A stretch of 64,000 bases of DNA, taken from assembly GCA_937969505.1 (NCBI GenBank), contig CALBWA010000004.1, forward strand, positions 62,001 to 126,000, written 5' to 3'. The DNA is from an uncultured Erythrobacter sp. (GTDB lineage Bacteria; Pseudomonadota; Alphaproteobacteria; Sphingomonadales; Sphingomonadaceae). Each line of letters begins with the position of its first letter. Position 1 is the first letter of the stretch. The notes under the pieces were generated by a model that saw only the letters and a program-made list of their open reading frames with translations, did no database searches and was not told the DNA's origin. Shown here piece after piece: positions 20,160 to 30,183 of this stretch. Both the position numbers and the translations under genes were made by a program.

Positions 20160-20346
20160 GTCAGAATTCTCCTGAATGGTATTCGGGGCGGGGAGGGGAT
20201 GCCCCTGTTTGCCCAGCTTTTATGCACGCAGGAGTGGCGCAAAAATATAAAAACTTACAAACAAACTTGTCTCTGTGGTCCAGATATGCCTATGACTGTT
20301 GTAATGTTGTCAAATAATTTACAACTTGCTCGAGGGTCTTGGATCA

Positions 20347-21729
20347 ATGGCTGATGCTGCTCTTTTCGCCGGACCGGCACTGCGCCGTTTGCGCAAGCGC
20401 GAGGGGATGACCCAGGCCGCCATGGCGGCACGCCTTGGTATCTCGCCCAGCTATCTCAATCTTATCGAGCGCAATCAGCGCCCGCTTTCTGCACGCGTCT
20501 TGATGCAGGTAATCGACCAGTTCGATTTCGACCCGCGCACCCTGCGTGAAGACGAGGCAATTGGCGGACTGGATGGCCTGGCCCGGCGTATGACCGATGA
20601 AAGGTTTGCCGACCTCAATATTGATCGGGAGGAATTGGGCGAATTCCTGTCGACTTCGCCTCAGGTCGCCGCCGCTTTTGCCCGGCTTTATGATAATGCC
20701 AGGCCCAGCGATGGCGGAGTTAACAATTCGCTCGCAGCATCCCGGCGAGAAATCGAGCGGTGGCACAATTACTTTGCCGATCTGGACTATGCGGCCGAGC
20801 AATTGGCTGACGAAATGCGCTTGTCCCGCAGTGATATTGCCTCTGCGCTAACCGAGCGTTTGCGCGAAAAGCATCAGCTGTCGGTTCGCATTTTGCCGCT
20901 GGACGTAATGCCCGAGGCCATGCGCCGGGTCGATCTGCATGCGCGCCAACTGCAGTTGTCCGAAATGCTGGAGCCTGCCTCGCGAAATTTTCAAATCGCA
21001 TTGCAAATTGCCAGGCTGGAGCAACGCGAGGCGATTGCCAATCTGGTGGCCGGATCGCAATTGGCCGATGACGCGTCGCGCCAGTTGTTCGAAAACCACC
21101 TGACGTCCTATGTCGCAGCTGCCTTGCTCATGCCCTACAGCCGGTTCCTGCGGGCGTGCGAACAAACCGGCTATGACATTGCTGTATTGCAGCGACGCTT
21201 TGGCACAAGCTTCGAACAGGTCGCTCACCGCCTGACCACATTGCAACGTGTGGGGCAGCGGGGTCTGCCCTTTTTCATGGCGCGGCTGGACCGGGCGGGC
21301 CAGTTTTCCAAGCGTTTCTCCGGCGCAAGCGGAGCAACCTGGATTGAAAGTGAAAGCAGTTGTCCGCTCTGGATCGCGCATCAGGCTTTTGAACGGCGCG
21401 GGCAGTTGTGCGTGCAAAGTGTCTGGGTCGACAGCGTGGATGCCGGGCCAGCCGAGTGGGTGACGCTGGCCTCTACCGTCAATGGAATCGCCACTACAAA
21501 AGCCGATTTTGTCATTGTTCTGGGCGTTGAAACCCGGCTCGCCGAACCCTTGAGTGCGGCCCAAGGTGTTCGTCTGGAGCGCGATGCGGCACAAAAAATC
21601 GGTCAAGGCTGCGCGCGCTGTTTCATTAAGGAATGCCGCCAGCGTTCGCTGCCTCCTCTTGGTGCACCACTGCGGTTGGACCGGGTGGTGCGCGGGGTTA
21701 CACCGTTCGATTTTGGCGAAGGCAGGTGA
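20347..21729 (+). CDS. XRE-family regulator with ImmA/IrrE-like and ScfR/RamB-like C-terminal domains
   Basis: N-terminal HTH (MTQAAMAARLGISPSYLNLIERNQRPLSARVLMQV); long C-terminal region; divergent from aceA. Confidence 0.85.
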   Translation: MADAALFAGPALRRLRKREGMTQAAMAARLGISPSYLNLIERNQRPLSARVLMQVIDQFDFDPRTLREDEAIGGLDGLARRMTDERFADLNIDREELGEFLSTSPQVAAAFARLYDNARPSDGGVNNSLAASRREIERWHNYFADLDYAAEQLADEMRLSRSDIASALTERLREKHQLSVRILPLDVMPEAMRRVDLHARQLQLSEMLEPASRNFQIALQIARLEQREAIANLVAGSQLADDASRQLFENHLTSYVAAALLMPYSRFLRACEQTGYDIAVLQRRFGTSFEQVAHRLTTLQRVGQRGLPFFMARLDRAGQFSKRFSGASGATWIESESSCPLWIAHQAFERRGQLCVQSVWVDSVDAGPAEWVTLASTVNGIATTKADFVIVLGVETRLAEPLSAAQGVRLERDAAQKIGQGCARCFIKECRQRSLPPLGAPLRLDRVVRGVTPFDFGEGR

Positions 21730-21992
21730 CGGGAAAACCGGCTTGTTTTGGTCGTGGAAAGGTGGTCTTGACCTTGTAAATCAAAAGAATACAAAGGGTT
21801 GTGCGATAGTGTAAAGTTTACCGACATTTCACTTCTTCGCCTTAGAACCGGTTTCAGGAAACGGGAAATCAGGGCGCAAGCAATGATGAACACGCTGGTA
21901 TGGACGAAGATGTCTGCGCGCTCTGCAAGGGGCGCGCTTGGTTGTAGTTGCGCCTGCCATCAAACGGCAGCGAGCCGGGCGGTGTCAGCGCT

Positions 21993-24128
21993 ATGAGCTT
22001 TGGCGCGACCATCCTGCAGACCATCAGTCTCACCGGTTATGTCATTGGCGCGGTTTGCTGTGCGTTGGCTGTATTGCTGATTCTTCGCCGGGGCGACGGT
22101 GAGCGCACAGACCGTCCCGACCGCCCTGCCGCCGCGCTTGCGTTGATGTTGACAGGGGTGTGGTGCGCGCTTGCAGCCTCGCTTGGAGCGGAAGCGCCAG
22201 CCGCGCAGCTAAGCGAGATCGGGCGCAATCTGGCTTGGATCGTTCTGATTCTCAAAATGTTCGCTAATGATGGCCGCGATGCGAGTCTCAAACCCATCCG
22301 TCCGGTTATTCTGGCCTTGTGTTTTGTTGAGTTGCTGCAACCCGCTCTGCTTGTTGTTTCACTCAGCCTTGCGCCAACGCCCGAGTTGGCCAATCTCACA
22401 CTCCAGGTCTCGATCTTTTTGCGGATGCTGGTGTCAATCGGTGCGCTGACCTTGCTCCACAACCTCTACGCGGGTGCATCGGCCAGTTCGAGACAATTGC
22501 TGCGTTGGAGTGCGATTGCTTTGGCAGGTGCCTATATCTTCGAGCTCAACCTCTACACTATCGCCTATCTCAGCGACGCCTCGCCTTCGCTGCTGCTTGC
22601 CTTGCGCGGTTTGGTCGCTGCCATGCTGGCGGGAATGCTCGCCTTCGGAACGAGCCCGGCCAGCGCAGAGCTGCAATTTCATCCATCGCGGACAGTCGCG
22701 TTCCAGACGCTCTCGCTCATTGTGATCGGTGGTTATCTGGTCGGCATGATCATCGTCACCCAGTCACTGGCCATTCTTGGCGGCGAAGTGGGCCGTTTCA
22801 CGCAAATCGGGTTTCTCGTTCTTGCCAGTATGGCTGCGGTAAGCTGGTTGCCATCGCAGCGCATGCGCGGTTGGCTGAGGGTGACAGCGACCAAGCATCT
22901 GTTCCAGCACCGGTATGATTACCGCGAGGAATGGCTGCGCTTTACCCGCACCGTTGGTCAATCCTCGCCAACGTCGGAAAACTTCCACCAGCGTGCCGTT
23001 CGGGCGATGGCGGACATCACCGACAGTCCGGGCGGGTTGCTGCTGGCGCCCAACGAGCAAGCGGAGTTGGAATTGGTGGCGCGCTGGCAATGGCCGACGA
23101 TAGATGTCGCATCGCCCGCGGGCCCTTACAAACTTGCGGGACTGCTGGAAGAGCAGCACTTTGTTGTTGATCTCGATCAGGTGCGTTCGGGCAAAGACCA
23201 TCACGGTGAGAATGTGCTGGTGCCTGACTGGCTGCGCGAGGCGCCCGATGCCTGGGCATTGGTGCCGTTGTTGCATTTTGATCGGTTGGTCGGCGCAGTC
23301 GTGCTGGCAAGGCCCCGCGTCCAGCGCAAGCTGGATTGGGAGGATTTCGATCTTCTTCGTGTGGTCGGGCAGCAATTGGCCAGCTATCTTGCCGAGCAAT
23401 CCGGCCAGGAAGCGCTGATGGAGGCCACCCGATTTGATGAGTTCAATCGCCGTATCGCCTTCGTCATGCATGATATCAAGAATTTGGCGAGCCAGCTCTC
23501 CTTGCTTTCACGCAATGCCGAAAAGCACGTCGATAAGCCTGAATTTCAGGCCGACATGCTGGTTACGTTGCGCAACAGTGCGGACAAGCTCAATGCTCTG
23601 CTGGCCAGGTTGGGCCGATATGGCTCTGGTGATGGACAAGCGAGCGAACTGATTGATCTGGGCCCTGCGGTTGAGCGCGTAGTGGCGCAGTTTCGAGGAA
23701 TCCACCCGGTCTCAGTTACGCGATCCGATCCTTGCACGGTTTACGCCGATGGCGAGCGGCTTGATCAGGCGCTAATCCATCTGGTCCAGAATGCTGTGGA
23801 TGCGAGTGAAGCGAAATCTCCGGTGTTTCTCGACCTTTCCAGCGACGGATTGACAGCGCAAATCGAAATTATTGATTCTGGTGAGGGAATGTCGGCTGAA
23901 TTTGTCCGAAATGGTCTGTTCAAGCCCTTCATATCTTCAAAATCAGGCGGTTTCGGAATTGGCGCGTATGAAGCGCGTGAAATCATCCGAAGCATGGGCG
24001 GACGAATGAACGTGCAATCGCGTGAGGGCATTGGATCACGCTTTGTGGTCAGCCTGACCATGGCTGCCGCGCACGATCTTTTGTCCAACAATCTGGGCAA
24101 TCCCGAAAAACATAGCGAGGTGGCGTGA
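21993..24128 (+). CDS. prsK: PEP-CTERM system sensor histidine kinase PrsK
   Basis: Multi-TM N-terminus, GAF-like region, H-box FVMHDIKNLASQLSLLSRNAEKH, ATPase GGFGIGAYEAREIIRSMGG; adjacent to prsR. Confidence 0.9.
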   Translation: MSFGATILQTISLTGYVIGAVCCALAVLLILRRGDGERTDRPDRPAAALALMLTGVWCALAASLGAEAPAAQLSEIGRNLAWIVLILKMFANDGRDASLKPIRPVILALCFVELLQPALLVVSLSLAPTPELANLTLQVSIFLRMLVSIGALTLLHNLYAGASASSRQLLRWSAIALAGAYIFELNLYTIAYLSDASPSLLLALRGLVAAMLAGMLAFGTSPASAELQFHPSRTVAFQTLSLIVIGGYLVGMIIVTQSLAILGGEVGRFTQIGFLVLASMAAVSWLPSQRMRGWLRVTATKHLFQHRYDYREEWLRFTRTVGQSSPTSENFHQRAVRAMADITDSPGGLLLAPNEQAELELVARWQWPTIDVASPAGPYKLAGLLEEQHFVVDLDQVRSGKDHHGENVLVPDWLREAPDAWALVPLLHFDRLVGAVVLARPRVQRKLDWEDFDLLRVVGQQLASYLAEQSGQEALMEATRFDEFNRRIAFVMHDIKNLASQLSLLSRNAEKHVDKPEFQADMLVTLRNSADKLNALLARLGRYGSGDGQASELIDLGPAVERVVAQFRGIHPVSVTRSDPCTVYADGERLDQALIHLVQNAVDASEAKSPVFLDLSSDGLTAQIEIIDSGEGMSAEFVRNGLFKPFISSKSGGFGIGAYEAREIIRSMGGRMNVQSREGIGSRFVVSLTMAAAHDLLSNNLGNPEKHSEVA

Positions 24129-25495
24129 TGGCCGACAAGAACCCGGTTCTGCTGGTAATCGAAGATGATGCTGGCCTTCAGGCTCAGTTGAAATGGGCAT
24201 ATGAGGATTTTGAAGTGGTGATCGCAGGTGATCGCGAAAGTGCGATTGCCGCACTGCGCCACCATGAACCTGCTGTGGTGACGCTCGATCTGGGATTGCC
24301 GCCCGATCCTGATGGCACGACTGAGGGCTTTGCGGTGCTGGATGCCATCATGCAGCTGAAACCTGACACCAAGGTTATTGTGGCATCGGGCCATGGTGCC
24401 CGCGAAAGTGCGCTGCAGGCGATCGATCATGGGGCCTATGATTTCTATCAAAAGCCTGTCGATATAGATGCGTTGGGACTTATTGTGCGCAGAGCGCATA
24501 ACTTGCACGAGATCGAACAGGAAAACCGCCGGCTTGTCGAGCGTGCTGGCGACGACAACAAGGTTCTTGGCCGCCTGATCACCGGTGCGCCTGAAATGGT
24601 CAAGGTTGCACGCACCATCGAACGCGTGGCCAGTACCAACGTATCAGTCATGCTGCTGGGTGCCAGTGGGACAGGTAAGGAACTGCTGGCGCAGGGGCTG
24701 CATGATGCCAGTGACCGGAGCGCAGGGCCATTCGTGGCAATCAATTGCGCAGCAATCCCGGAAAATCTGCTCGAAAGCGAATTGTTCGGCCATGAAAAAG
24801 GGGCATTTACAGGGGCTGTAAAAGCGACCGAAGGCAAGATCGAGACTGCGCATGGGGGCACGCTGTTTCTCGACGAAGTGGGAGACATTCCGCTGGCGCT
24901 ACAAGTCAAACTGCTTCGCTTTTTGCAGGAACGCACGATCGAGCGGATTGGCGGGCGCAAGGAAATCGCGGTCAACACCCGCATCGTCTGTGCCACCCAC
25001 CAGAATCTTGAAGCGATGATCGGCGAAGGACAATTCCGCGAAGATCTGTTCTATCGTCTGGCAGAAATTGTCGTGCGCATCCCCAATCTGGCGGAGCGCC
25101 ACGGCGATGCAACGCTGCTTGGCAAGGCTTTCCTCAAGCGCTTTGCAGCCGAAATGAACCCGCAGGTCACTGGCTTCGCGCCTGACGCGCTGGCGGCGAT
25201 CGATGCGCACGACTGGCCCGGCAACGTTCGCGAGCTCGAAAACCGGATGAAGCGCGCGGTGATCATGGCCGATGGCAAGCTGATCAGCGCTGGCGACCTT
25301 GATTTGCAGGAAAGCGGGGAGGGACGCGATGACGTGCTCAACATCAAGGCTGCGCGGGAAATGTCGGACCGCAAGGTAATCCGACATGCGCTTGCCCGCA
25401 GCGAAGGCAATATCTCAAGCACCGCAAAGATGCTGGGGATCAGCCGTCCAACGCTTTACGATCTGCTCAAACAGTATGATCTGCAGGCGTCCTGA
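24128..25495 (+). CDS. prsR: PEP-CTERM-box response regulator (sigma-54 activator) PrsR
   Basis: Receiver domain, AAA+ with GAFTGA (GHEKGAFTGAVKATEGK), Fis-type HTH (AKMLGISRPTLYDLLKQYDL). Confidence 0.92.
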   Translation: MADKNPVLLVIEDDAGLQAQLKWAYEDFEVVIAGDRESAIAALRHHEPAVVTLDLGLPPDPDGTTEGFAVLDAIMQLKPDTKVIVASGHGARESALQAIDHGAYDFYQKPVDIDALGLIVRRAHNLHEIEQENRRLVERAGDDNKVLGRLITGAPEMVKVARTIERVASTNVSVMLLGASGTGKELLAQGLHDASDRSAGPFVAINCAAIPENLLESELFGHEKGAFTGAVKATEGKIETAHGGTLFLDEVGDIPLALQVKLLRFLQERTIERIGGRKEIAVNTRIVCATHQNLEAMIGEGQFREDLFYRLAEIVVRIPNLAERHGDATLLGKAFLKRFAAEMNPQVTGFAPDALAAIDAHDWPGNVRELENRMKRAVIMADGKLISAGDLDLQESGEGRDDVLNIKAAREMSDRKVIRHALARSEGNISSTAKMLGISRPTLYDLLKQYDLQAS

Positions 25496-25556
25496 CTTCT
25501 GAGCACCTGCTGACCACCTCTCGACAAGTGGTCATGACCCGGGCAGGGCAAACGGC

Positions 25557-26534
25557 ATGACTACGCGCCTGGCCCTTTTGCGAGATCCGATGATTGCCGT
25601 CTTGGTGCTGGCAACGCTGGCGGGATTTGTTGTGCCTGCCGTTGGCGAGGCACGCGCTGGCGCACAAATGGTCACTAACGGTGCGATTTTCCTGCTGTTT
25701 CTGGTAAACGGCATGCGAGTGCCGCGCGATGAAATTCGCAAAGGCATCGCCAATTGGCGTTTCTTCTTGCCGCTGTTCATCTGGGTTTTCGGGATCATGG
25801 CGGTGGCTGGTCTGGGCGTATCCGTGCTGGCGTCCAGCGTGCTGCCGCCATTGGTCGCGCTGGGTTTTCTATATCTCGGCACGCTTCCATCGACCATCCA
25901 GTCTGCCACCAGCTACACAGCGATTGCCGGGGGCAATGTTGCATTGTCCGTTGTGGGCGCCGCGCTGATCAATATTGCCGGCGTCTTCGTAACAGCACCC
26001 CTGTTCGCGCTGCTGGGAGGGGGCGAAGTCGCGCAGATTGGCAGTGAGGCAATAGTGCGGATCGGTTTGATACTGGTTCTGCCGTTCGTCATCGGACAGG
26101 TAGTACAAAGTTGGACTCATAAGTGGGTAATGGATCGCAAGGCCAAAATCGTCTGGCTTGACCGGATCGTGATCGGAATTGCCGTCTATGTCGCCTTTTC
26201 TGGAGCGGTCGAGCAAGGCATCGCCACGATGTTCGACGTTACTGGCTGGGCTGTCCTGATCGGTCTGACATTGGTTTTTCTGGCGCTCGCCAACACAGCT
26301 GCATGGCTGGCTAGCGGACTGCTTGGTTTTGCGCGTGCAGACAGGATCGCCTTTCTGTTTGCCGCTGCGCAAAAGAGCGTGGCGATTGGCGCGCCGCTGG
26401 CCGCAATCCTGTTCCCGCCTGATGTGGCCGGCTTCGCCATCGCGCCCTTATTGCTGTATCACCTGCTCCAATTGATTATCGCAGCTCCCTTGGCATCCGC
26501 TCTTGCGGCTAACCAGCGGCTGGTGGGAGCGTAG
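25557..26534 (+). CDS. bile acid:sodium symporter family (BASS) transporter
   Basis: Polytopic; PSTIQSATSYTAIAGGNVALSVVGAALIN; FAAAQKSVAIGAPLAAILFP. Confidence 0.85.
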   Translation: MTTRLALLRDPMIAVLVLATLAGFVVPAVGEARAGAQMVTNGAIFLLFLVNGMRVPRDEIRKGIANWRFFLPLFIWVFGIMAVAGLGVSVLASSVLPPLVALGFLYLGTLPSTIQSATSYTAIAGGNVALSVVGAALINIAGVFVTAPLFALLGGGEVAQIGSEAIVRIGLILVLPFVIGQVVQSWTHKWVMDRKAKIVWLDRIVIGIAVYVAFSGAVEQGIATMFDVTGWAVLIGLTLVFLALANTAAWLASGLLGFARADRIAFLFAAAQKSVAIGAPLAAILFPPDVAGFAIAPLLLYHLLQLIIAAPLASALAANQRLVGA

Positions 26535-27585
26535 TTGCTTCTCCACCTTCGCGGCGATTGTGCCGAACTGACCACCACAGCGACAATCCGATCAGAACCG
26601 CGCCAAGCAATCCGGTAATTGTCTCGGGGATATGGAACTTGGCCGACAGCAGCATGATGCCGCCCAGCACGATGATTGCCCAGAAGGAGCCATGCTCAAG
26701 ATAGCGATATTGCGCCAGCGTCCCGGTCTGCACCAGATGGATCGTCATGGAGCGGACAAACATGGCCCCGACCGACAGACCCAACGCGATGATCACCATA
26801 TTGTTCGACAGGGCAAAGGCGCCGATCACTCCGTCGAAGCTGAAACTTGCATCAAGCACTTCGAGGTAGAGGAACCCGCCAAGGCCCGAGCGCACAATTT
26901 GCCCCGCGGCCTTCTTGGCTGCCTCGCGCTGCTCGATAATCGCGCCTAGCGCATGCACCCCGATGAACGTCACCAACCCCAGGACACCAGCCGTCAGGAA
27001 AGTTATCGCATCGTCAGCTGAAAGCGTGGTCGAGACACCATAGATGATCAGCAGGACGAGGCCGATTTCCACCGCCGGAACGCTGCTAAAACGCGAGATT
27101 GCGCGTTCGATCGAGCCAATCCAGTGCACATCCTTGTCGGAATCGAAGAAGAAAGTGAGGCCCACCATCGCCAGAAATGCGCCGCCAAAGCCAGCAATTC
27201 CGACATGCGCGCCCGACACGATCCGTTCGTATTCCTCGGGCTCGTTGAGAGACAGGGTGATCGCATCGAACGGCCCGATGCCGGCGGCGATCGCAACAAT
27301 TGCTATCGGGAAGACGATCCGCATGCCGAAAACGGCGATCAGAATGCCCCAGGTCAGGAAGCGCCTCTGCCAGACCGGATCCATCTCTCGCAGGACCGTG
27401 GCGTTGACTACGGCATTGTCGAAGCTGAGTGAGACTTCGAGGATTGATAGGACGAACACGATCCACAGAATGGACAATGTTGCCAGAACAGATCCGGTGC
27501 TGGCCCAGCCATACCACACAGCCAGTCCCAGACAGATGGCGGTAAAGCCAAGCGAAAATGTGTAATATCGCAGCAATGTCTGCAT
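26509..27585 (-). CDS. DUF475 (TerC-like) integral membrane protein
   Basis: LEVSLSFDNAVVNATVL ... LDASFSFDGVIGAFALSNNMVIIALGLSVGAMFVRSMTI. Confidence 0.88.
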   Translation of the reverse strand: MQTLLRYYTFSLGFTAICLGLAVWYGWASTGSVLATLSILWIVFVLSILEVSLSFDNAVVNATVLREMDPVWQRRFLTWGILIAVFGMRIVFPIAIVAIAAGIGPFDAITLSLNEPEEYERIVSGAHVGIAGFGGAFLAMVGLTFFFDSDKDVHWIGSIERAISRFSSVPAVEIGLVLLIIYGVSTTLSADDAITFLTAGVLGLVTFIGVHALGAIIEQREAAKKAAGQIVRSGLGGFLYLEVLDASFSFDGVIGAFALSNNMVIIALGLSVGAMFVRSMTIHLVQTGTLAQYRYLEHGSFWAIIVLGGIMLLSAKFHIPETITGLLGAVLIGLSLWWSVRHNRREGGEATTLPPAAG

Positions 27586-27672
27586 GGCTGCCGTTCCCCC
27601 GATGGCGTTACCGTCGACCCGTATCAGACCTGTTCGCTAGGCATAGGGCCCCTGCCATGCAAGGTCGCGTCG

Positions 27673-28545
27673 CTATTTCTTCGGCTGATAAGTCTGTTCT
27701 TCGCCGGGGAAACTGCGATCGCGCACTTCAGCTGCGTAGCGTGTCACAGCCTTGTCGATGATAGAGGCGATATCCTCATACCTCTTCACGAAGCGGGGCA
27801 CGCGCTCGAACATGCCGAGCATGTCTTCTGTTACCAGAACCTGCCCATCGCATTGGGCCGACGCGCCGATGCCGATAACCGGGATTTCCAGTGATTGGGT
27901 GAGTGAGATCGCTATAGGCTCAATCACGCCTTCCGCGACAACCGCGAATGCTCCTGCGGCCTCCACCGCCTTGCCATCGGAAATGATCTTGGCGTGTTCC
28001 TCCTGACTGCGACCGCGTGCACCATATCCGCCCAGCACATTGACCGCCTGCGGGGTTAGCCCAACATGAGCCATGACTGGAATTCCGCGGCTGCTCAGAA
28101 ACGAAATTGTTTCCGCCATCGCTTCTCCGCCTTCGAGCTTGACAGCAGCGCAACCGGTTTGAGCCATAATCTGGCTGGCACTGTCGAATGCCTGTTGCGG
28201 CGAACTTTCATAACTTCCGAATGGCATGTCGACCACCACCACCGAATGGTAGCTGCCGCGAGTGACCGCAGCACCATGTGCGATCATCATGTCGAGCGTC
28301 ACTTGCAGCGTTGAAGGGAGTCCATAAATGACCTGTCCAAGCGAGTCCCCGACCAACAGCATATCGCAATGAGCGTCCAGCAATTGCGCCTGTCGCGCAG
28401 TGTAAGCGGTCAGCATCACAAGCGGCTCTTTGGTGACGCCATCCTTCTTGCGGTCCCGGATTTTCGGGACTGTCAGGCGCCTCATCGGCGCAGGAGTGGG
28501 ATTGGCGCGGCTGGTCGACGTGTCGAGCTGAAAAGTGGTAGACAT
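27673..28545 (-). CDS. panB: 3-methyl-2-oxobutanoate hydroxymethyltransferase
   Basis: MLTAYTARQAQLLDAHCDMLLVGDSLGQVIYGLPSTLQVTLDMMIAHGAAV; VIGIGASAQCDGQVLV. Confidence 0.95.
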   Translation of the reverse strand: MSTTFQLDTSTSRANPTPAPMRRLTVPKIRDRKKDGVTKEPLVMLTAYTARQAQLLDAHCDMLLVGDSLGQVIYGLPSTLQVTLDMMIAHGAAVTRGSYHSVVVVDMPFGSYESSPQQAFDSASQIMAQTGCAAVKLEGGEAMAETISFLSSRGIPVMAHVGLTPQAVNVLGGYGARGRSQEEHAKIISDGKAVEAAGAFAVVAEGVIEPIAISLTQSLEIPVIGIGASAQCDGQVLVTEDMLGMFERVPRFVKRYEDIASIIDKAVTRYAAEVRDRSFPGEEQTYQPKK

Positions 28546-28685
28546 GGGTTCATCCTTAGCCGGCCTGTCGACAAAGGCCAAATCCCGATATGCGTTTCAC
28601 CTCTTGGCGTGGCGGCGGTTTCGTTGCACAGTGATCAGCAAGGGAGGCGTGCCAAGGGCGCGCAAACAAGGGACACAAATCAATC

Positions 28686-30101
28686 ATGGTAGCATCTACG
28701 AGTCCGGGCAGTTCGGGCGAGCGCGAGGGCTGGTCATCGCGCACAGCATTCATTTTGGCGGCGATTGGCTCTGCCGTTGGTTTGGGCAATCTGGTCCGTT
28801 TCCCGGCAGAGGCCGGGGCCAATGGCGGCGGTGCATTTGTTTTGTTTTATATCCTGTGCATCGTGTTGATCGGCCTTCCCGTTCTTCTGTCGGAAACCCT
28901 GATCGGGCGACATGGTCAAGCAGCAGCGCCAGAAAGTTATCGCAAGATGGCGCTCGAATCGGGCGCGTCAAAGCAATGGGAATTTGTGGCATCGCTCGGC
29001 GTGTTGTCGGCGTTCCTCGTGCTCAGCTTTTACTGCGTTCTGGGGGGCTGGGTGCTGTATTATGTCGGCACATTTGCGGCAGATTTGGTATCCTCCGGCG
29101 TGACCGGACCGGCCTTTGCCGGATCGAGTTTTGAACAGGTTGAGGCCTTGTTTCCGGCCATGATTTCTAACGGTCCGGTGACGGTGGCTTTGAACATCGG
29201 GTTCTTGCTGATCACTTTATATTTTGTCTCGCGCGGTGTTTCAGGCGGGATCGAGAAGGTGGCAGTGTACCTAATGCCGATCTTCTTTATATTGCTGGTC
29301 GCCATTACGGTTTATGGCGCCTTTGGCGGAGCCATGGGCGAAACGGTGAGCTATCTGTTCACTTTTGAACCAGCTAAGCTGTCCGCGGACGTCATGTTGG
29401 CTGCCATTGGGCAGGCTTTCTTCTCCTTGTCCCTGGGTGTGGCCGGAATGGTAACCTATGGCGCTTATGTCAGCCGGGAAACAAATCTGGCGAAAACGTC
29501 GGGCATAATCGTCGCAGCGGACACCTCGGTGGCCTTGATTGCAGGTTTGTGCATTTTCCCGATCGTATTTGCAGCGGGCCTTGCGCCCAACGGCGGTCTA
29601 GGCCTCATGTTTCAAACGCTTCCCCATGCATTTCAGGACATTCCTGGCGGTGCTTTAATCGGCCTGGCATTTTTCGTCATGGTCGCGTTTGCTGCTTTGA
29701 CCAGTTCGGTTGCCTTGATGGAGGTGCCCTCGGCATGGGTCATTGACCGGTTTAAAGTGTCCCGGCTGGTCGCGACATTGTTGGTTACGGCTGGCGCTTT
29801 GGTTTTAGGGGCATTGTCAGCGCTTTCCATGGGAGCGCTTTCAGGCTGGCATCCTCTTGGCTTTATTCCTCTGTTTGAGGGGCAGGGCATGCTGGATACG
29901 CTTGATACGTTGACCGGCAAGCTGACATTGCCAATTGGCGCTTTGTTGACGTCGATCTTTGTTGGTTGGATTGCCGAGAAGCGGTTGATCGATAGCGAGA
30001 ACGGGTTGGAGGGTGGCCTGCATCGGCTCTGGCTGTTTCTTGTACGGTGGCTGTGTCCGATCGCCTTGGCTGCCATCCTGATTTTCGGCATTTTCGGCTA
30101 A
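28686..30101 (+). CDS. sodium-dependent (NSS family) transporter
   Basis: WSSRTAFILAAIGSAVGLGNLVRFPAEAGANGGGAFVLFYI. Confidence 0.93.
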   Translation: MVASTSPGSSGEREGWSSRTAFILAAIGSAVGLGNLVRFPAEAGANGGGAFVLFYILCIVLIGLPVLLSETLIGRHGQAAAPESYRKMALESGASKQWEFVASLGVLSAFLVLSFYCVLGGWVLYYVGTFAADLVSSGVTGPAFAGSSFEQVEALFPAMISNGPVTVALNIGFLLITLYFVSRGVSGGIEKVAVYLMPIFFILLVAITVYGAFGGAMGETVSYLFTFEPAKLSADVMLAAIGQAFFSLSLGVAGMVTYGAYVSRETNLAKTSGIIVAADTSVALIAGLCIFPIVFAAGLAPNGGLGLMFQTLPHAFQDIPGGALIGLAFFVMVAFAALTSSVALMEVPSAWVIDRFKVSRLVATLLVTAGALVLGALSALSMGALSGWHPLGFIPLFEGQGMLDTLDTLTGKLTLPIGALLTSIFVGWIAEKRLIDSENGLEGGLHRLWLFLVRWLCPIALAAILIFGIFG

Positions 30102-30123
30102 ATCTGCTCACTCCAATTGGGCA

Positions 30124-30163
30124 AAAAAGGGGCCGCTCCCGATACGGGAGCAGCCCCTTTGTG
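30124..30163. terminator. bidirectional rho-independent terminator
   Basis: AAAAAAGGGGCCGCTCCCGATACGGGAGCAGCCCCTTT between convergent genes. Confidence 0.85.
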
Positions 30164-30183
30164 TTTGTGGTGTGCGACAATGC

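Noticed and set aside
18024-20354. 776-aa + strand ORF
   Set aside because: Antisense to isocitrate lyase and its flanks; composition is a mirror of a GC-rich coding frame with no recognisable domain.
21935-21955. Sigma-54 promoter for prsK (TTGGTTGTAGTTGC)
   Set aside because: GG-to-GC spacing is 8 nt instead of the required 10, so it does not fit a -24/-12 promoter.
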